Shown here piece by piece: positions 1 to 9,140 of a stretch of DNA of 64,000 nt. The notes beneath the pieces are model-generated. The model was not told the DNA's origin. It saw nothing but the letters and a program-made list of their open reading frames with translations, and did no database searches. The translations under genes were made by a program, and so were the position numbers. The stretch comes from Halotia branconii CENA392 (lineage in GTDB: Bacteria; Cyanobacteriota; Cyanobacteriia; Cyanobacteriales; Nostocaceae), in NCBI RefSeq assembly GCF_029953635.1, contig NZ_CP124543.1, positions 6,666,367 to 6,730,366 of the forward strand, given 5' to 3'. Numbering within the stretch: position 1 is the stretch's first letter; every line of letters starts with the position of its first letter.

Positions 1-447
1 TTTTCTCCTTTTGGTTTGGGACGCTCTAAATTGAGTGACCTAGTGATGCCGTGGGTAACATATACTGACCCCGAAATTGCTCATGTGGGAATGTACGAAC
101 ACCAAGCGCAGAAAATGGGTATTGATGTAACTACAATTAAAATTCCTTTTAGTAGTGTAGATCGAGCGATCACAGATAATGAAGAGTCAGGATTTGTCAA
201 AATTCACCACAAAAAAGGATCTGATGAAATTATCGGTGCAACTATAGTCGCCGCTCATGCAGGCGAGATGATTTCAGAAGTGACTACAGCAATTGTCAAT
301 AAAATCGGTTTGAGTAAATTAAGCAGTGTAATTCATCCTTATCCAACTCAAGCTGAAGCAATTAAAAAGGCGGCAGACGCTTATCGGCGTACACTGTTGA
401 CACCTCGTACTAAAAAATTATTAGGATTTTTGACGAAGCTTTCTTGA
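1..447 (+). CDS. Mercuric reductase-like pyridine nucleotide-disulfide oxidoreductase, C-terminal part
   Basis: The reading frame is open from the first base, so the N-terminal FAD and NAD(P)H domains and the redox CxxxxC lie outside the window. What remains is the dimerisation domain of the dihydrolipoamide dehydrogenase/mercuric reductase superfamily: VTYTDPEIAHVGMYE, then GATIVAAHAGEMISE, then the HPYPTQAEAIKKAAD segment carrying the histidine that serves as active-site base across the dimer interface in this family. The C-terminus (RRTLLTPRTKKLLGFLTKLS) lacks the Cys-Cys pair that true MerA uses to bind mercury, so this is probably the uncharacterised 'mercuric reductase' paralogue common in cyanobacteria. 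Its substrate cannot be inferred. Confidence 0.85.
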   Translation, partial: FSPFGLGRSKLSDLVMPWVTYTDPEIAHVGMYEHQAQKMGIDVTTIKIPFSSVDRAITDNEESGFVKIHHKKGSDEIIGATIVAAHAGEMISEVTTAIVNKIGLSKLSSVIHPYPTQAEAIKKAADAYRRTLLTPRTKKLLGFLTKLS

Positions 448-515
448 TAATTTTTAATAATATTTAAGTAGCAGATTTAGCTAATAAATAGGACTACACT
501 CTATTTAAAAAATCT

Positions 516-628
516 GGCGTTGCTGATTGATGGGATAAATTTTGTTTCGCGCAAAGGCGCAAAGGCGCAAAAAATTAATCTTTAGTCTTGGTAAAACATC
601 TTAATTCATCCCATATTTATGCAACGCC
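516..628. repeat. MITE-like palindromic element (GGCGTTGC ends)
   Basis: Inverted ends GGCGTTGC (516-523) and GCAACGCC (621-628), each followed inward after six bases by ATGGGAT or its complement, bound a 113-bp element. The centre holds a short tandem of GCAAAGGCGC. A GGCGTTGCTGAATT fragment of the same end recurs near 15509. It occupies the 409-bp gap between the reductase and the lipoprotein gene; nothing else is evident in that gap. Confidence 0.6.
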
Positions 629-856
629 AAAAATCTTTTTTAGTTATGTAACTTTTGCATACTTAAATAAGTCATTAAAAATACAGCAGATTTCAAGTTG
701 GTGAGACAAAAAAATACTTCACCCGCCTTATTAAGGGAGGTGTACTTCATTTACTTGCAAAGTGCTTTATTTTCTATTTAATAGGAATATGATTTTTTCC
801 AGTAACGCAACATACTTTGTTACTAGGAAAATAAATTTAATCTATGGCATTATAAA

Positions 857-1442
857 ATGTTTTCTATAAATCGTACCTTCGTAGTAGTTTTACCAGTTGT
901 CAGCTTAGGAATATTAACTGCCTGTGCTAGAGATCATAGCGAAGCTACAATCGCTAACGAGTTACTAAGATCTAAACCGAATATGATACTTAATGTTAAA
1001 CGTCAAGCAGGTAACTGTCCTGAAACTATTGGAATTTGGACTTTCTTACTTCCTTTTGAAGGTGGTGCAGAACATACAGCTGTGGCTGATATGAGGAATG
1101 CAAAGTTAGTATCCTCAGGCAAAAAATTTGTGGAATATGAATCAATGCTCCGTAACTCCCATGCATCTTGTATTGGCAGCGCTCATACCATTTCACGAAA
1201 TTATTGATACAAATTACTTTTCTTACTCCCCCTACCTCCCCTGCTTCCCCTGCTTGCCCAAATGTATCAACTTTAAAGTGAAACGGTATCAGTCGCAGAG
1301 GCCGCCTGTATACAATTTTCGGTTTCGCAATGGAAAAGTTTACTTTCGTGTGGATTTCAACAAAGCAACATTAAATACCGAAATTACGTATCAAGGAATA
1401 GGTGGTTATCGCCCTTATGTGCGTTGGATAGCTGTAGAATAG
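857..1442 (+). pseudogene. Small lipoprotein gene split by a mini-transposon
   Basis: The N-terminal half (857-1185) encodes a signal peptide with lipobox LTAC (Cys22), predicting a membrane-anchored lipoprotein. Translation then enters a 103-bp repeat (1186-1288) and stops at 1207. After the repeat and its 3-bp duplication the coding sequence resumes in another frame to 1442, ending in IGGYRPYVRWIAVE. Deleting the repeat plus one TCA copy (106 bp) joins the halves in frame as a 159-residue protein. This explains the frame change and makes a recent insertion the simplest reading. The truncated 116-aa product may still be made but loses its C-terminal third. I do not recognise the family. A start at 1128 in the downstream frame is not credible as a separate gene. 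Confidence 0.8.
1186..1288 (-). mobile_element. MITE copy 1 (TACCR...GGTA family) inside the lipoprotein gene
   Basis: A 103-bp element with ends TACCATTTCACGAAAT and CTTTAAAGTGAAACGGTA, flanked by TCA at 1183-1185 and 1289-1291, taken as the target-site duplication. The interior is pyrimidine-rich (CCCCTACCTCCCCTGCTTCC) between inner inverted repeats TTGATACA and TGTATCAA. Orientation is opposite to the copies at 11332, 23879 and 33813. It encodes nothing, so mobilisation would need a transposase in trans. Confidence 0.8.
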
Positions 1443-1628
1443 TTTAAAAATAAGTTAATTCATTAACTTTCAGGCAAAAAGACTTAAATTTTGATCTTAA
1501 TAGCTTTATTGTTAAAAATTATTTTACAAAATAAAGTCAGGAAAATTACAAGTTTGACGTTTCCTATTCCCACTTTCCCCTAGACTAATGGCAGCAAACT
1601 TGTTCAAACTGGCTGAGGAAAGTAGACT

Positions 1629-3029
1629 TTGACTGAGACGAACAATTTAAACTCTATTCTTCATAATGTCACCCGTAGAGAACTGCGGGATTTAGTGCGG
1701 ACTCAGTTGCAAATGTTGTTAGAGGCAGGAGACTTGCAGGGAGCAAAAGCTATTCTTGTGCCTGTGCAGCCTGCGGATATTGCTGAGGCAATTGAAGGAT
1801 TGCCAGAAGCAATGCACGCTTTGGCTTTTCGCTTGCTTTCTAAGACTGAAGCGATTGAGGTTTATGAATATCTTGATTACAGTGTTCAAGAACATTTAAT
1901 TACAGAACTCAAAAGTCAGGATGTTCGAGACATTGTAGATAAAATGTCACCGGATGACCGAGCTAGGTTATTTGACGAATTACCAGCAAAAGTTGTCAAT
2001 CGTTTGTTAGAGCAACTGAGTCCAGGAGAACGTGAAGCTACAGCCCAACTTTTGGGTTATGAAGCTGATACTGCTGGGCGAATCATGACACCAGAGGTGA
2101 TCTCTTTAAAGGAAAATTTTACAGTTGGTGTTGCTTTAGAACGGATTCGCACCCTTGCTAATGCTAGCGAGATGATTTATTACCTCTACGTTACTGATAG
2201 TGCGAGGCAATTGACTGGGATGTTATCACTACGAGATTTGGTGACATCTCAGCCAGATGAACCAATTGGCGAAATTATGACTCGTGATGTGGTATATGTC
2301 CATACAGATACAGACCAAGAAGAAGTAGCTAGATTAATCCAAAGATATGACTTTTTGGCTGTACCAGTTGTAGATCGAGAACACCGTTTAGTAGGTATTG
2401 TCACCGTCGATGATGTAATTGATATTCTGCAACAAGAAACTACTGAAGATATCTACGCTTTAGGTGGTGGTGTGCAGTCTGATGGTGACAATTATTTTCA
2501 GATGAATTTATTGCAAGTTGCCCGCAAGCGTGTTGTCTGGTTATTTGTTTTACTGATTACTAATACAATTACTGGCACAATTATTAAGTCACAAGAGGAT
2601 ATTTTGGCAAAAGTGGTAACACTAACAGCATTTATTCCTTTGTTGACAGGTACGGGCGGTAATGTAGGCGCTCAGTCTTCGACAGTGGTAATTCGGGGGA
2701 TGAACACCGATGAGATCCGATCGCTTGGTGCATTGCAAGTGGTAGGGCGCGAAGCGATCGCTGGGGCTTTATTAGGAGGAATGTTAGGCACAATCGCTAC
2801 TGTCTGGGCTTACTTTTTGCAAGGACGGATAGAAGTAGCGATCGCAGTAGGCGTTAGTTTAGTAGCTATTTCTGTTTTAGCTTCTATTTCTGGTTCCGCA
2901 CTACCATTTTTGTTCCGTTTTTTGCGTTTAGATCCAGCTTTAATGTCAGCGCCGTTTATTACTACAGCCGTTGACGTACTTGGCGTTTTGATTTACTTTA
3001 ATTTGGCGCGGGTAATTTTAAACTTATGA
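1629..3029 (+). CDS. mgtE: Magnesium transporter MgtE
   Basis: A 466-residue protein of typical MgtE length that forms a Mg2+ channel in the plasma membrane. Order: cytoplasmic MgtE N domain (about 35-135, with the MSPDDRARLFDELP superhelix), two CBS domains (about 140-265, including EIMTRDVVYVHTDTDQEE and VVDREHRLVGIVTVDDVID), a connecting helix, then about five membrane segments from residue 305. The pore motif is PLLTGTGGNVGAQSS. In characterised MgtE the N and CBS domains bind Mg2+ and close the pore when magnesium is high. The start chosen is TTG at 1629, preceded by GAGGAAAG at suitable spacing. It stands alone, with no riboswitch evident upstream. Confidence 0.95.
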   Translation: MTETNNLNSILHNVTRRELRDLVRTQLQMLLEAGDLQGAKAILVPVQPADIAEAIEGLPEAMHALAFRLLSKTEAIEVYEYLDYSVQEHLITELKSQDVRDIVDKMSPDDRARLFDELPAKVVNRLLEQLSPGEREATAQLLGYEADTAGRIMTPEVISLKENFTVGVALERIRTLANASEMIYYLYVTDSARQLTGMLSLRDLVTSQPDEPIGEIMTRDVVYVHTDTDQEEVARLIQRYDFLAVPVVDREHRLVGIVTVDDVIDILQQETTEDIYALGGGVQSDGDNYFQMNLLQVARKRVVWLFVLLITNTITGTIIKSQEDILAKVVTLTAFIPLLTGTGGNVGAQSSTVVIRGMNTDEIRSLGALQVVGREAIAGALLGGMLGTIATVWAYFLQGRIEVAIAVGVSLVAISVLASISGSALPFLFRFLRLDPALMSAPFITTAVDVLGVLIYFNLARVILNL

Positions 3030-3104
3030 GTTATCAGTTGTGAGTGGTGAGTTGCGAGTTAAATATTTTTTAATTTAATACTCCTCACTCCTCACTGCTA
3101 ATTT

Positions 3105-3362
3105 TTACAAATCTGAGGCAGTATCTGGTGCAACAACTTCACCAGTTCCCAACTCCAGTATCATGTCCTGGTAAGTAATCAATTCACTAAGTTCTTTAAC
3201 TTGTAAATTCATCTCTTCACAAGCCTGCCGCAATTCTCGTGAGAACTTATTAAGATCGTCACCGTAGCCACATTGATAAGCAGCAGTTTCAATTCCCTGC
3301 TTGGCATTTGCTCTAGCACAATCTACTAGTTCTGTGCCATGCAATGGTTTTGCAGATGCCAT
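3105..3362 (-). CDS. Conserved small hypothetical protein
   Basis: An 85-residue soluble protein with no signal peptide or membrane segment. It looks mostly helical (DLNKFSRELRQACEEMNLQV, then KELSELITYQDMILEL) and has three cysteines. An ATG start and a clean stop, with no better frame on the other strand, support it as real. I recognise no function. It lies downstream of and convergent with mgtE, and on the same strand as the SDR gene but 160 bp away from it. Confidence 0.6.
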   Translation of the reverse strand: MASAKPLHGTELVDCARANAKQGIETAAYQCGYGDDLNKFSRELRQACEEMNLQVKELSELITYQDMILELGTGEVVAPDTASDL

Positions 3363-3526
3363 AGTTCGTAATTATTTATTAGGTGTGCGTCGATAGCTAG
3401 ATTAGCAACTGTTCAGTATTAACGCATCCCCCTGATGGATGAATAAAAAAGTAAAGTGAGAAATTAAAAGTAAAAATTCCTCACTTCTAATTCCTAACTC
3501 TTCATTTTTAACTATTAATTTTTGAC

Positions 3527-4390
3527 TCAACCGTTAATTATTTCTCCACCATTGGGATGTAAAACTTGACCAGACATATAAGAAGCATCATCAGAAGCTA
3601 AAAACACATAGCTAGGCGCAACTTCTTCTGGTTGTCCGGCTCGTTGCATCGGCACTTGTTTCCCAAAAGTTTCCACTTTCTCTTCGGGAAAAGTTGAGGG
3701 AATTAAAGGTGTCCAAATTGGCCCCGGTGCTACAGCATTTACCCGAATCCCTTTGCTGACTAAATTTTGTGACAAAGAGCGAGTAAAAGCTACAATTGCA
3801 CCTTTTGTAGAAGAATAATCAAGTAGCTGCTGATTGCCTTTATAAGCTGTAACTGATGTAGTATTAACTATGGTGCTGCCTTTTTGTAAATGTTTTAATG
3901 CTGCTTTAGTCATAAAAAACATAGAGAAAATGTTAGTACTGAACGTACGTTCTAACTGTTCTTTACTAATATCTTCAATGCTTTTTTGGGGATGCTGTTC
4001 GGCAGCATTATTGACGAGAATATCTAGTTTACCAAACTCATCTACCGTTTGCTGTACAGCTTGTTGACAAAAAGCTTCTTCGGTGATGTCGCCTGCTATG
4101 GCTAACGCCCGACGACCTTGTTTTTCTACTAAATTTTTGGTTTCTTTAGCATCGTCATGTTCGTTAAGGTAAACGATCGCTACATTAGCACCTTCTTTAG
4201 CGAATGCGATCGCCACAGCACGACCAATACCACTATCTCCACCCGTAATTAATGCTACTTTATCTTGCAACTTGCCACTACCCTGATACTGAGCATCATC
4301 TGCTTTTGGTTTTGGCTGCATTTTTGATTCTACACCAGGTGGTTTTTGTTCCTGTGGTGGCTGTAATTTTTCTTTGTCTGATGCTGGCAT
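3527..4390 (-). CDS. SDR family oxidoreductase (YghA/glucose dehydrogenase-like)
   Basis: A 287-residue short-chain dehydrogenase/reductase. The cofactor motif TGGDSGIGR is at 49-57, NNAAEQH near 127-133, and the catalytic residues are Ser179, Tyr192 and Lys196 (YSSTK). The PGPIWTPL segment and the C-terminal GQVLHPNGGEIING end are typical. A Pro/Gln-rich N-terminal extension of about 40 residues is characteristic of the YghA/YhdF 'general stress' SDR subgroup, whose members reduce aldehydes or oxidise sugar alcohols with NAD(P). The actual substrate is unknown. ATG start with TAGGAAA upstream. It appears monocistronic. Confidence 0.88.
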   Translation of the reverse strand: MPASDKEKLQPPQEQKPPGVESKMQPKPKADDAQYQGSGKLQDKVALITGGDSGIGRAVAIAFAKEGANVAIVYLNEHDDAKETKNLVEKQGRRALAIAGDITEEAFCQQAVQQTVDEFGKLDILVNNAAEQHPQKSIEDISKEQLERTFSTNIFSMFFMTKAALKHLQKGSTIVNTTSVTAYKGNQQLLDYSSTKGAIVAFTRSLSQNLVSKGIRVNAVAPGPIWTPLIPSTFPEEKVETFGKQVPMQRAGQPEEVAPSYVFLASDDASYMSGQVLHPNGGEIING

Positions 4391-4893
4391 AAAATTTTTC
4401 CTAGAAATTGGCTAGAAAGTTGAAAATTCAGCTGAAAGGAAGCAAAAAGTCTTGATTTTTTCTTTTGCTTTTTTCCAAAAAGAAACCTTGGATCGATCTA
4501 TTCAACCCAAGGTTGGCTTGTTAGTTTTGCTCTTACTTGCCAATAGCAAGTTTAGGCATTTTTTACCCCGGATATTAGCCAAATAAGCAGTTGTTAGCAA
4601 TTGCTTATGACTGACCTTGTTTCTCCCCACACTTGACACACGCTCTTAATCTGACCACGAAAAACAAGTACACAACTCTCTTTTTTTGATGAAGGAATTA
4701 TCCCTTTCATCTGCTTTCAAGTTAACTATTTATCTTACTAGTGTTAATCACTCTGGGGATGGAAACGAATGACGAGTTATCTCAGTCTGAAGGCATAAAT
4801 TAACTAATACTCTTGATATGGTATTTAGTCACTGTTTTGGTATTCCAGTGGCTAGACGCAGCAACCTACATCTTAAGTTATATTCTTATATAT
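4391..4893. other. Intergenic region with one inverted repeat
   Basis: A 503-bp AT-rich gap between the SDR gene start and the 3' end of the nuclease gene. The only structure seen is AACCTTGG (4484-4491) and CCAAGGTT (4507-4514), a perfect 8-bp stem with a 15-base loop. It could be an operator or a factor-independent stop, but no T-run follows it on either strand. No coding potential was recognised. Confidence 0.4.
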
Positions 4894-6276
4894 TTATGAT
4901 TCGGTGCTAATTAATAAATTTCGTAAAAAATAAAAGCGATCGCTTTTCCAATCACCACCTTTTTTTCGTCCTAAATAACCTGTTAAGGGTGAGGAAAGTT
5001 CAATCAAAATTTCGTGCATTTCTGCTGTTTTTAACGACTGTGGTGGATTGTCATAAATATACACTACATGAAGGGCATCCACTCCGACATCGATATCACC
5101 TGTTTTTTCTAAATGCTTTTTGACAAGTTGAATGATGTGCGATCGCAACTTTATAGATTGTTCAACTTTATCGATGTAAGTATTAAGTTTATCTTCTGCT
5201 GAACCAAAAGGAGCTTGTTGCAAATACTCTTTCATTTCTAACAAATTAATAGAATTTTTGTAGTGTGCTTGCAGCTCAACTAATTTTTGTAGTGTTTCAG
5301 GACTAATAACATTCATTTGATTTTCGGTAGCTGTTCTTAAAGCGTAAAAATTTAGTTCTCCAGCGGCTACAATTAATTTAATTGAATTGTCATACTGAAA
5401 TTTACCAAGATGGTTCATACCTATTTTTAGTAGTTGTGCAGGTGTACCATCATTAACCTTTTCAGTTTTAGTCGCCTTGCACTCTCCTACTATTGCATAA
5501 GGTTGTTCGGTGTAAAAATCCATGCCTCCTGCACCACCAGTTCCATCTGGATCTAAACCTGAACCTGTAAAGCCCAATTTTAGTAATCCTCTACGAACTA
5601 ATTTTTCAAATGCATGTCCATCGCTAGAGTTCCCAACTTCAGCAATTTTTTGAATCCAAGGTAAGTCTAAATCTAATGGATTTGTTGGTTGTTCATTACT
5701 CCAACCTAAAAATAATTTGATATCGTGGTCTAATTCTTTAGCTGCTGAATTTATATTGGCTAATTGTGATACTTGACTCTGCAATTCTTCTAATTCAGGA
5801 TGCAGCGGTGGCTGTCTGTTTTCTAATTGTTGCTTGCGTTGGGCGAAGGTGTGATCGTTTAATACTGGCTTTTCTTCAGAAACCGTTAAAGAACTAGGTA
5901 AACTAACAAATTTGCCTAGCTTTTCTTGAATGTTTGTATTAACTGATATTTCTTGTAACTGAGGTAATTGATAGACACGCAAATAAGCCAGGAAAAGATG
6001 CTTTTGTTGCTGTAGTATCTCCTTTAGCAATTTTGGTGTCCATATTGTTAGTTGAGACAAAATCTCTAATGGCTGAGTTTCGTCTAAAATTTGGCAAAAT
6101 TCACACTTAGCCCAAGCTTTAATCAAAACTGAAGAGTCCGCAGGATAAATTACAAATCTCTGTCCAGGACGAATAAACATCTTGGGTAAAGCTGCAATTG
6201 TTCGTCCCTGTATTAAGGCTTCAATATCAGGGACGGATAGACACAGTGCTGTTGGAATTGAGAACAGCTGATTCAT
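4894..6276 (-). CDS. PD-(D/E)XK (Mrr-like) nuclease with DUF1802-like N-terminus
   Basis: A 460-residue protein, last gene of a three-gene operon; its ATG is 10 bp after the stop of the ATPase gene. Residues about 30-110 resemble DUF1802 (GQRFVIYPA, AWAKCEFCQILD, LTIWTPKLL, FLAYLRVYQLP). A short coiled region follows. Residues 220-300 form a restriction-endonuclease fold: HAFEKLVRRGLLKLGFTGSG, a glycine-rich GTGGAGGMDF and VGECKATK, giving candidate catalytic residues Glu224, Asp253, Glu265 and Lys267. The C-terminal 150 residues (PFGSAEDKLNTYIDKVEQSI..., VGVDALHVVYIYDNPPQSL) are unassigned. Presumed role: DNA cleavage or nicking under control of the partner ATPase. Coordinates and motifs are direct; the role is inference. 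Confidence 0.75.
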   Translation of the reverse strand: MNQLFSIPTALCLSVPDIEALIQGRTIAALPKMFIRPGQRFVIYPADSSVLIKAWAKCEFCQILDETQPLEILSQLTIWTPKLLKEILQQQKHLFLAYLRVYQLPQLQEISVNTNIQEKLGKFVSLPSSLTVSEEKPVLNDHTFAQRKQQLENRQPPLHPELEELQSQVSQLANINSAAKELDHDIKLFLGWSNEQPTNPLDLDLPWIQKIAEVGNSSDGHAFEKLVRRGLLKLGFTGSGLDPDGTGGAGGMDFYTEQPYAIVGECKATKTEKVNDGTPAQLLKIGMNHLGKFQYDNSIKLIVAAGELNFYALRTATENQMNVISPETLQKLVELQAHYKNSINLLEMKEYLQQAPFGSAEDKLNTYIDKVEQSIKLRSHIIQLVKKHLEKTGDIDVGVDALHVVYIYDNPPQSLKTAEMHEILIELSSPLTGYLGRKKGGDWKSDRFYFLRNLLISTES

Positions 6277-6286
6277 TTCTAGTTAG

Positions 6287-8188
6287 CTATAGGTTTAGTT
6301 CAATATAATCGGCAGCAGCAACATTTTGAGGAATACTAATAGGTAATCCATCATCAGTTAAATTAGTAGGTTCTTGACCAGAGGGATCGCTGAGAATTTC
6401 TCGAATCAAAGGATTGTTAATTGCTAGTTGCTTTTGCTCAATAAAATCAAAAATCTGTTCTTCTTTCAGTTCATAGCTTTCACGATTATAGTAAACAAAT
6501 ACTATCGCTAACAGAGGTTTAATGTCTTGGTTTTGCAAGCTTACCCATTCTCCACCCTTGTCTTTCAACAGGGTTTTCAAATACTGTCTAGCTAATGTTG
6601 CTTTTGAACTAATATTTTTTGAACGTACCAAGCAGCCGCGAGTTAAATTAAACTTTCTATAATCGATTAGTCGTCCTAAAGCAGCACCGATAACCGTGTA
6701 GTTTTGCTGAACTACATCTACTCCAATCCTCACTTTTTTATTATTGCCAATAATTTTAAAATCCATAAAGCCATTATTTGCTGCACTTGGCTCTACCTCT
6801 TCAATTGATTCAATTGTTACTCCCTCTACAGTTTCACCTATTAAACTATTGAAAGCCAGCCAAAGAGCATCAGCAATTGTTGTTTCTTCTTCCATTAATG
6901 AATCAATAGAAGCTTCTACATTTGCTAATTCATTATCGAAGTATGGTTTAACCGGATGGATAGTTGTAGATGTCCATCTAGCTGTAGTATCTGTAGAATT
7001 TGTTTCTGGTTTCGTAGACTCATTAGGTACAAAATTTTCTGCACACCATTTCAAAACTGATCTAACAGTTGGTCTACTCTTACCAAGTTCTCTGAGTTTA
7101 ATTTCATCAAATGGGTAAAGAGGATGAGGTGGAGTTTGTTGATGTTCCTCATAGAAGTCTTGTAACCATTGACTAACCAAAGCAACGATATTATCAGAAT
7201 TGAGGAAGCTTAATTTTATAGGCTGTCTGTCAGCTTGATCACTTACTAATCTATCTATAACTGCTTCCGCTTCTGGTAAAGCTTTGATTTGATCTTCCCA
7301 TGTGCGAGGATACATTGCTAACAACAGAACACCTTGTTTAAGACTGTTATATAAATCCTTAACTAAACTAGCAATAACTTGTGCTGCTAAAAATCCATTA
7401 TCAGCAGCATCTGCAATATCTAATTCGTCAAAACAAATAACTGGAACTCTATAATGACTAGTGATATCTAGAATTTGACGAACAGTGCTTAAAGCTTCAG
7501 CTTCTCTATCCTCACTTTTAGGATTTGGTAGTCCCATTCCTTCAGCTTGTGTTTGTGTTAGTTCTAAGCCAGATAGCCAGTAGGTGGCAAAGTTAGCGTG
7601 GACTGTAGAAAGTGTCCACAAAATTGCTTTCACTATATAAGGGTTGGTTATTTCAGGCTTGACTTGCAGAACAACTTCTGTCAATTTATCTATCAAACTA
7701 GTTGAGTATTTGCTTAACCAACTGGGATACATACTAATATACTGTTGTGGCGTATAGTTCCATTGCTTTGCTTCGTTAATTAAAGCTGCTGCTATCTCTT
7801 GCCATTGCATTAAATTTTGGCTCCCAGATGCTCTAAGGCTAGAGGCAACTGTTTGGAGAAATTGATATTTAATTTGATTGAGATTGTCATACTTACTCAT
7901 ATAAATAAATAAGCTGCCATTTTCTGCCTTTAGTCGGTGACGAATCCGGCTAATAATATGGCTTTTACCTAACCCTTTTTCTGCTGTAATTGTGATACCT
8001 ACAGTTTCGCGTTTTCCTGTACGAACTTTCTCAACAGCATCAAAAACTGTATTAGAAACATGAGCATTAATTAATGGCACATCAGGGAAACTTTTTCCCC
8101 ATATTTGCTGTGGTCTGACTACAATATGCCCAGCAAAAGGGTTTTGATTTTGAATCAGTTCATCAATGGTAGATGTGGTATTAATCAT
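6287..8188 (-). CDS. AAA/P-loop ATPase of a putative defence operon
   Basis: A 633-residue protein. Walker A is AEKGLGKSH (69-77, Lys75) and Walker B VICFDELD (about 250-257), followed by a sensor-like AMYPRTW segment. The ATPase part spans about 45-390, with a winged-helix-like tail near 355-390 (LRELGKSRPTVRSVLKWC). The C-terminal third (about 440-610) is a separate α/β domain (FMDFKIIGNNKKVRIGVDVV, then RGCLVRSKNISSKATLARQYL) that could be a degenerate nuclease or a protein-interaction module. Sequence around Walker A recalls the P-loop proteins of phage-defence loci but I cannot place it in a named system. It sits between a winged-helix gene (38 bp upstream) and a nuclease gene (10 bp downstream), so co-expression is likely. 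Confidence 0.8.
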   Translation of the reverse strand: MINTTSTIDELIQNQNPFAGHIVVRPQQIWGKSFPDVPLINAHVSNTVFDAVEKVRTGKRETVGITITAEKGLGKSHIISRIRHRLKAENGSLFIYMSKYDNLNQIKYQFLQTVASSLRASGSQNLMQWQEIAAALINEAKQWNYTPQQYISMYPSWLSKYSTSLIDKLTEVVLQVKPEITNPYIVKAILWTLSTVHANFATYWLSGLELTQTQAEGMGLPNPKSEDREAEALSTVRQILDITSHYRVPVICFDELDIADAADNGFLAAQVIASLVKDLYNSLKQGVLLLAMYPRTWEDQIKALPEAEAVIDRLVSDQADRQPIKLSFLNSDNIVALVSQWLQDFYEEHQQTPPHPLYPFDEIKLRELGKSRPTVRSVLKWCAENFVPNESTKPETNSTDTTARWTSTTIHPVKPYFDNELANVEASIDSLMEEETTIADALWLAFNSLIGETVEGVTIESIEEVEPSAANNGFMDFKIIGNNKKVRIGVDVVQQNYTVIGAALGRLIDYRKFNLTRGCLVRSKNISSKATLARQYLKTLLKDKGGEWVSLQNQDIKPLLAIVFVYYNRESYELKEEQIFDFIEQKQLAINNPLIREILSDPSGQEPTNLTDDGLPISIPQNVAAADYIELNL

Positions 8189-8226
8189 AATTTTATGAAG
8201 TTAATATGTGAAGATTCAAATAAGGT

Positions 8227-8904
8227 TTAAGGTTTTAAACGTGTGGCGTAGCAGCGTAATCCATCTAGTTCTGTAGTTACCGAATCTTCAATTTTGTCAG
8301 GTGCGCTGTCTTCTACACTTCCTCCTTGTAATTGCAAAATATCGTTAGCTTGCATTTCTAAGAGCAAATCATTAAAATTTGTACGACTTACCTGATCGCC
8401 TATTGTTCTCCTAATACGATAAATTGGTACTAGATTATTAAAGTTGTATTCATAGTTCAACTTGTCGTAGACTTCCAATGCCGCAGATTTAAACTCGTCG
8501 TAAGATGCAATTCCTTTGGAAAGATCTGTTAACACACCTTTCCCATTAACAGGTACATTTGCACTAGTTACTGCAATATCTATATGACTAATCCATTTAA
8601 TCAAGGCATTCGCCGCCCAAGTTCCGACAATAGTCCCTTCAAATTTAAAATTGCCACTTTTCAAACCATCACCCAGTACCTCTAAACCCTTGGGAGATGT
8701 CAGAGTATATCCTTTATTAGAAATTGCGATCGCGCCTTGTTGCTGTAATTCTTCTAATACACCTTGATAGTCTGCTATCTTTTTGCCTTTAGATATAATT
8801 CGCTTGGTTAGTTGACCTTTTTTTACTTCCTGCTGTGTTCCTCCCAAGTCCCATAAAGCTAGTAAAAGACGAGTTTGAGTTTGGACTGTATTTTTTGATG
8901 ACAT
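8227..8904 (-). CDS. Winged-helix protein, first gene of the ATPase/nuclease operon
   Basis: A 225-residue protein. The N-terminal 80 residues read like a winged helix (TRLLLALWDLGG, GQLTKRIISKGKK, YQGVLEELQQQGAIAISNKGYTL), and a second one seems present at about 150-220 (LVPIYRIRRTIGDQVSRTNFNDLLLEMQANDILQLQGG). Such tandem modules are common in DNA-binding or ATPase-adapter subunits of prokaryotic conflict systems. Possible roles are operon regulator or DNA-recognition subunit. It starts at ATG 8904 with no strong Shine-Dalgarno. No partner of known family name was recognised. Confidence 0.7.
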   Translation of the reverse strand: MSSKNTVQTQTRLLLALWDLGGTQQEVKKGQLTKRIISKGKKIADYQGVLEELQQQGAIAISNKGYTLTSPKGLEVLGDGLKSGNFKFEGTIVGTWAANALIKWISHIDIAVTSANVPVNGKGVLTDLSKGIASYDEFKSAALEVYDKLNYEYNFNNLVPIYRIRRTIGDQVSRTNFNDLLLEMQANDILQLQGGSVEDSAPDKIEDSVTTELDGLRCYATRLKP

Positions 8905-9019
8905 ATTGGGTATATTTTTTGACTATAAAATATTGCAACTGTATATTTGTAAATTATTTAGACCGGATAAATAACCGGGAAATTGCTGAATATCTCAACG
9001 TTATAGTGGGACTGATTTA

Positions 9020-9052
9020 TAAAAAATAAACGACACCTTAATTTAGTGTCGT
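9020..9052 (-). terminator. Intrinsic terminator, minus strand
   Basis: ACGACAC (9030-9036) pairs with GTGTCGT (9046-9052); read on the minus strand the stem is followed directly by TTTATTTTTT. It would stop transcription coming from the malate dehydrogenase gene before it reaches the winged-helix operon. It lies about 285 bp past the mdh stop. Confidence 0.7.
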
Positions 9053-9140
9053 CTAGATCAAAAAGTTTACATAAATATAGAATTACAATAATATTCCTCC
9101 ATCTACAATAACCTCTATAACAAGGGGAGTTGGGGAAATT

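Noticed and set aside
1128..1442. Possible separate 104-aa gene
   Set aside because: Its first half is the alternate frame of the lipoprotein gene and a MITE; only the part after 1292 is coding, as the C-terminus of the split lipoprotein.
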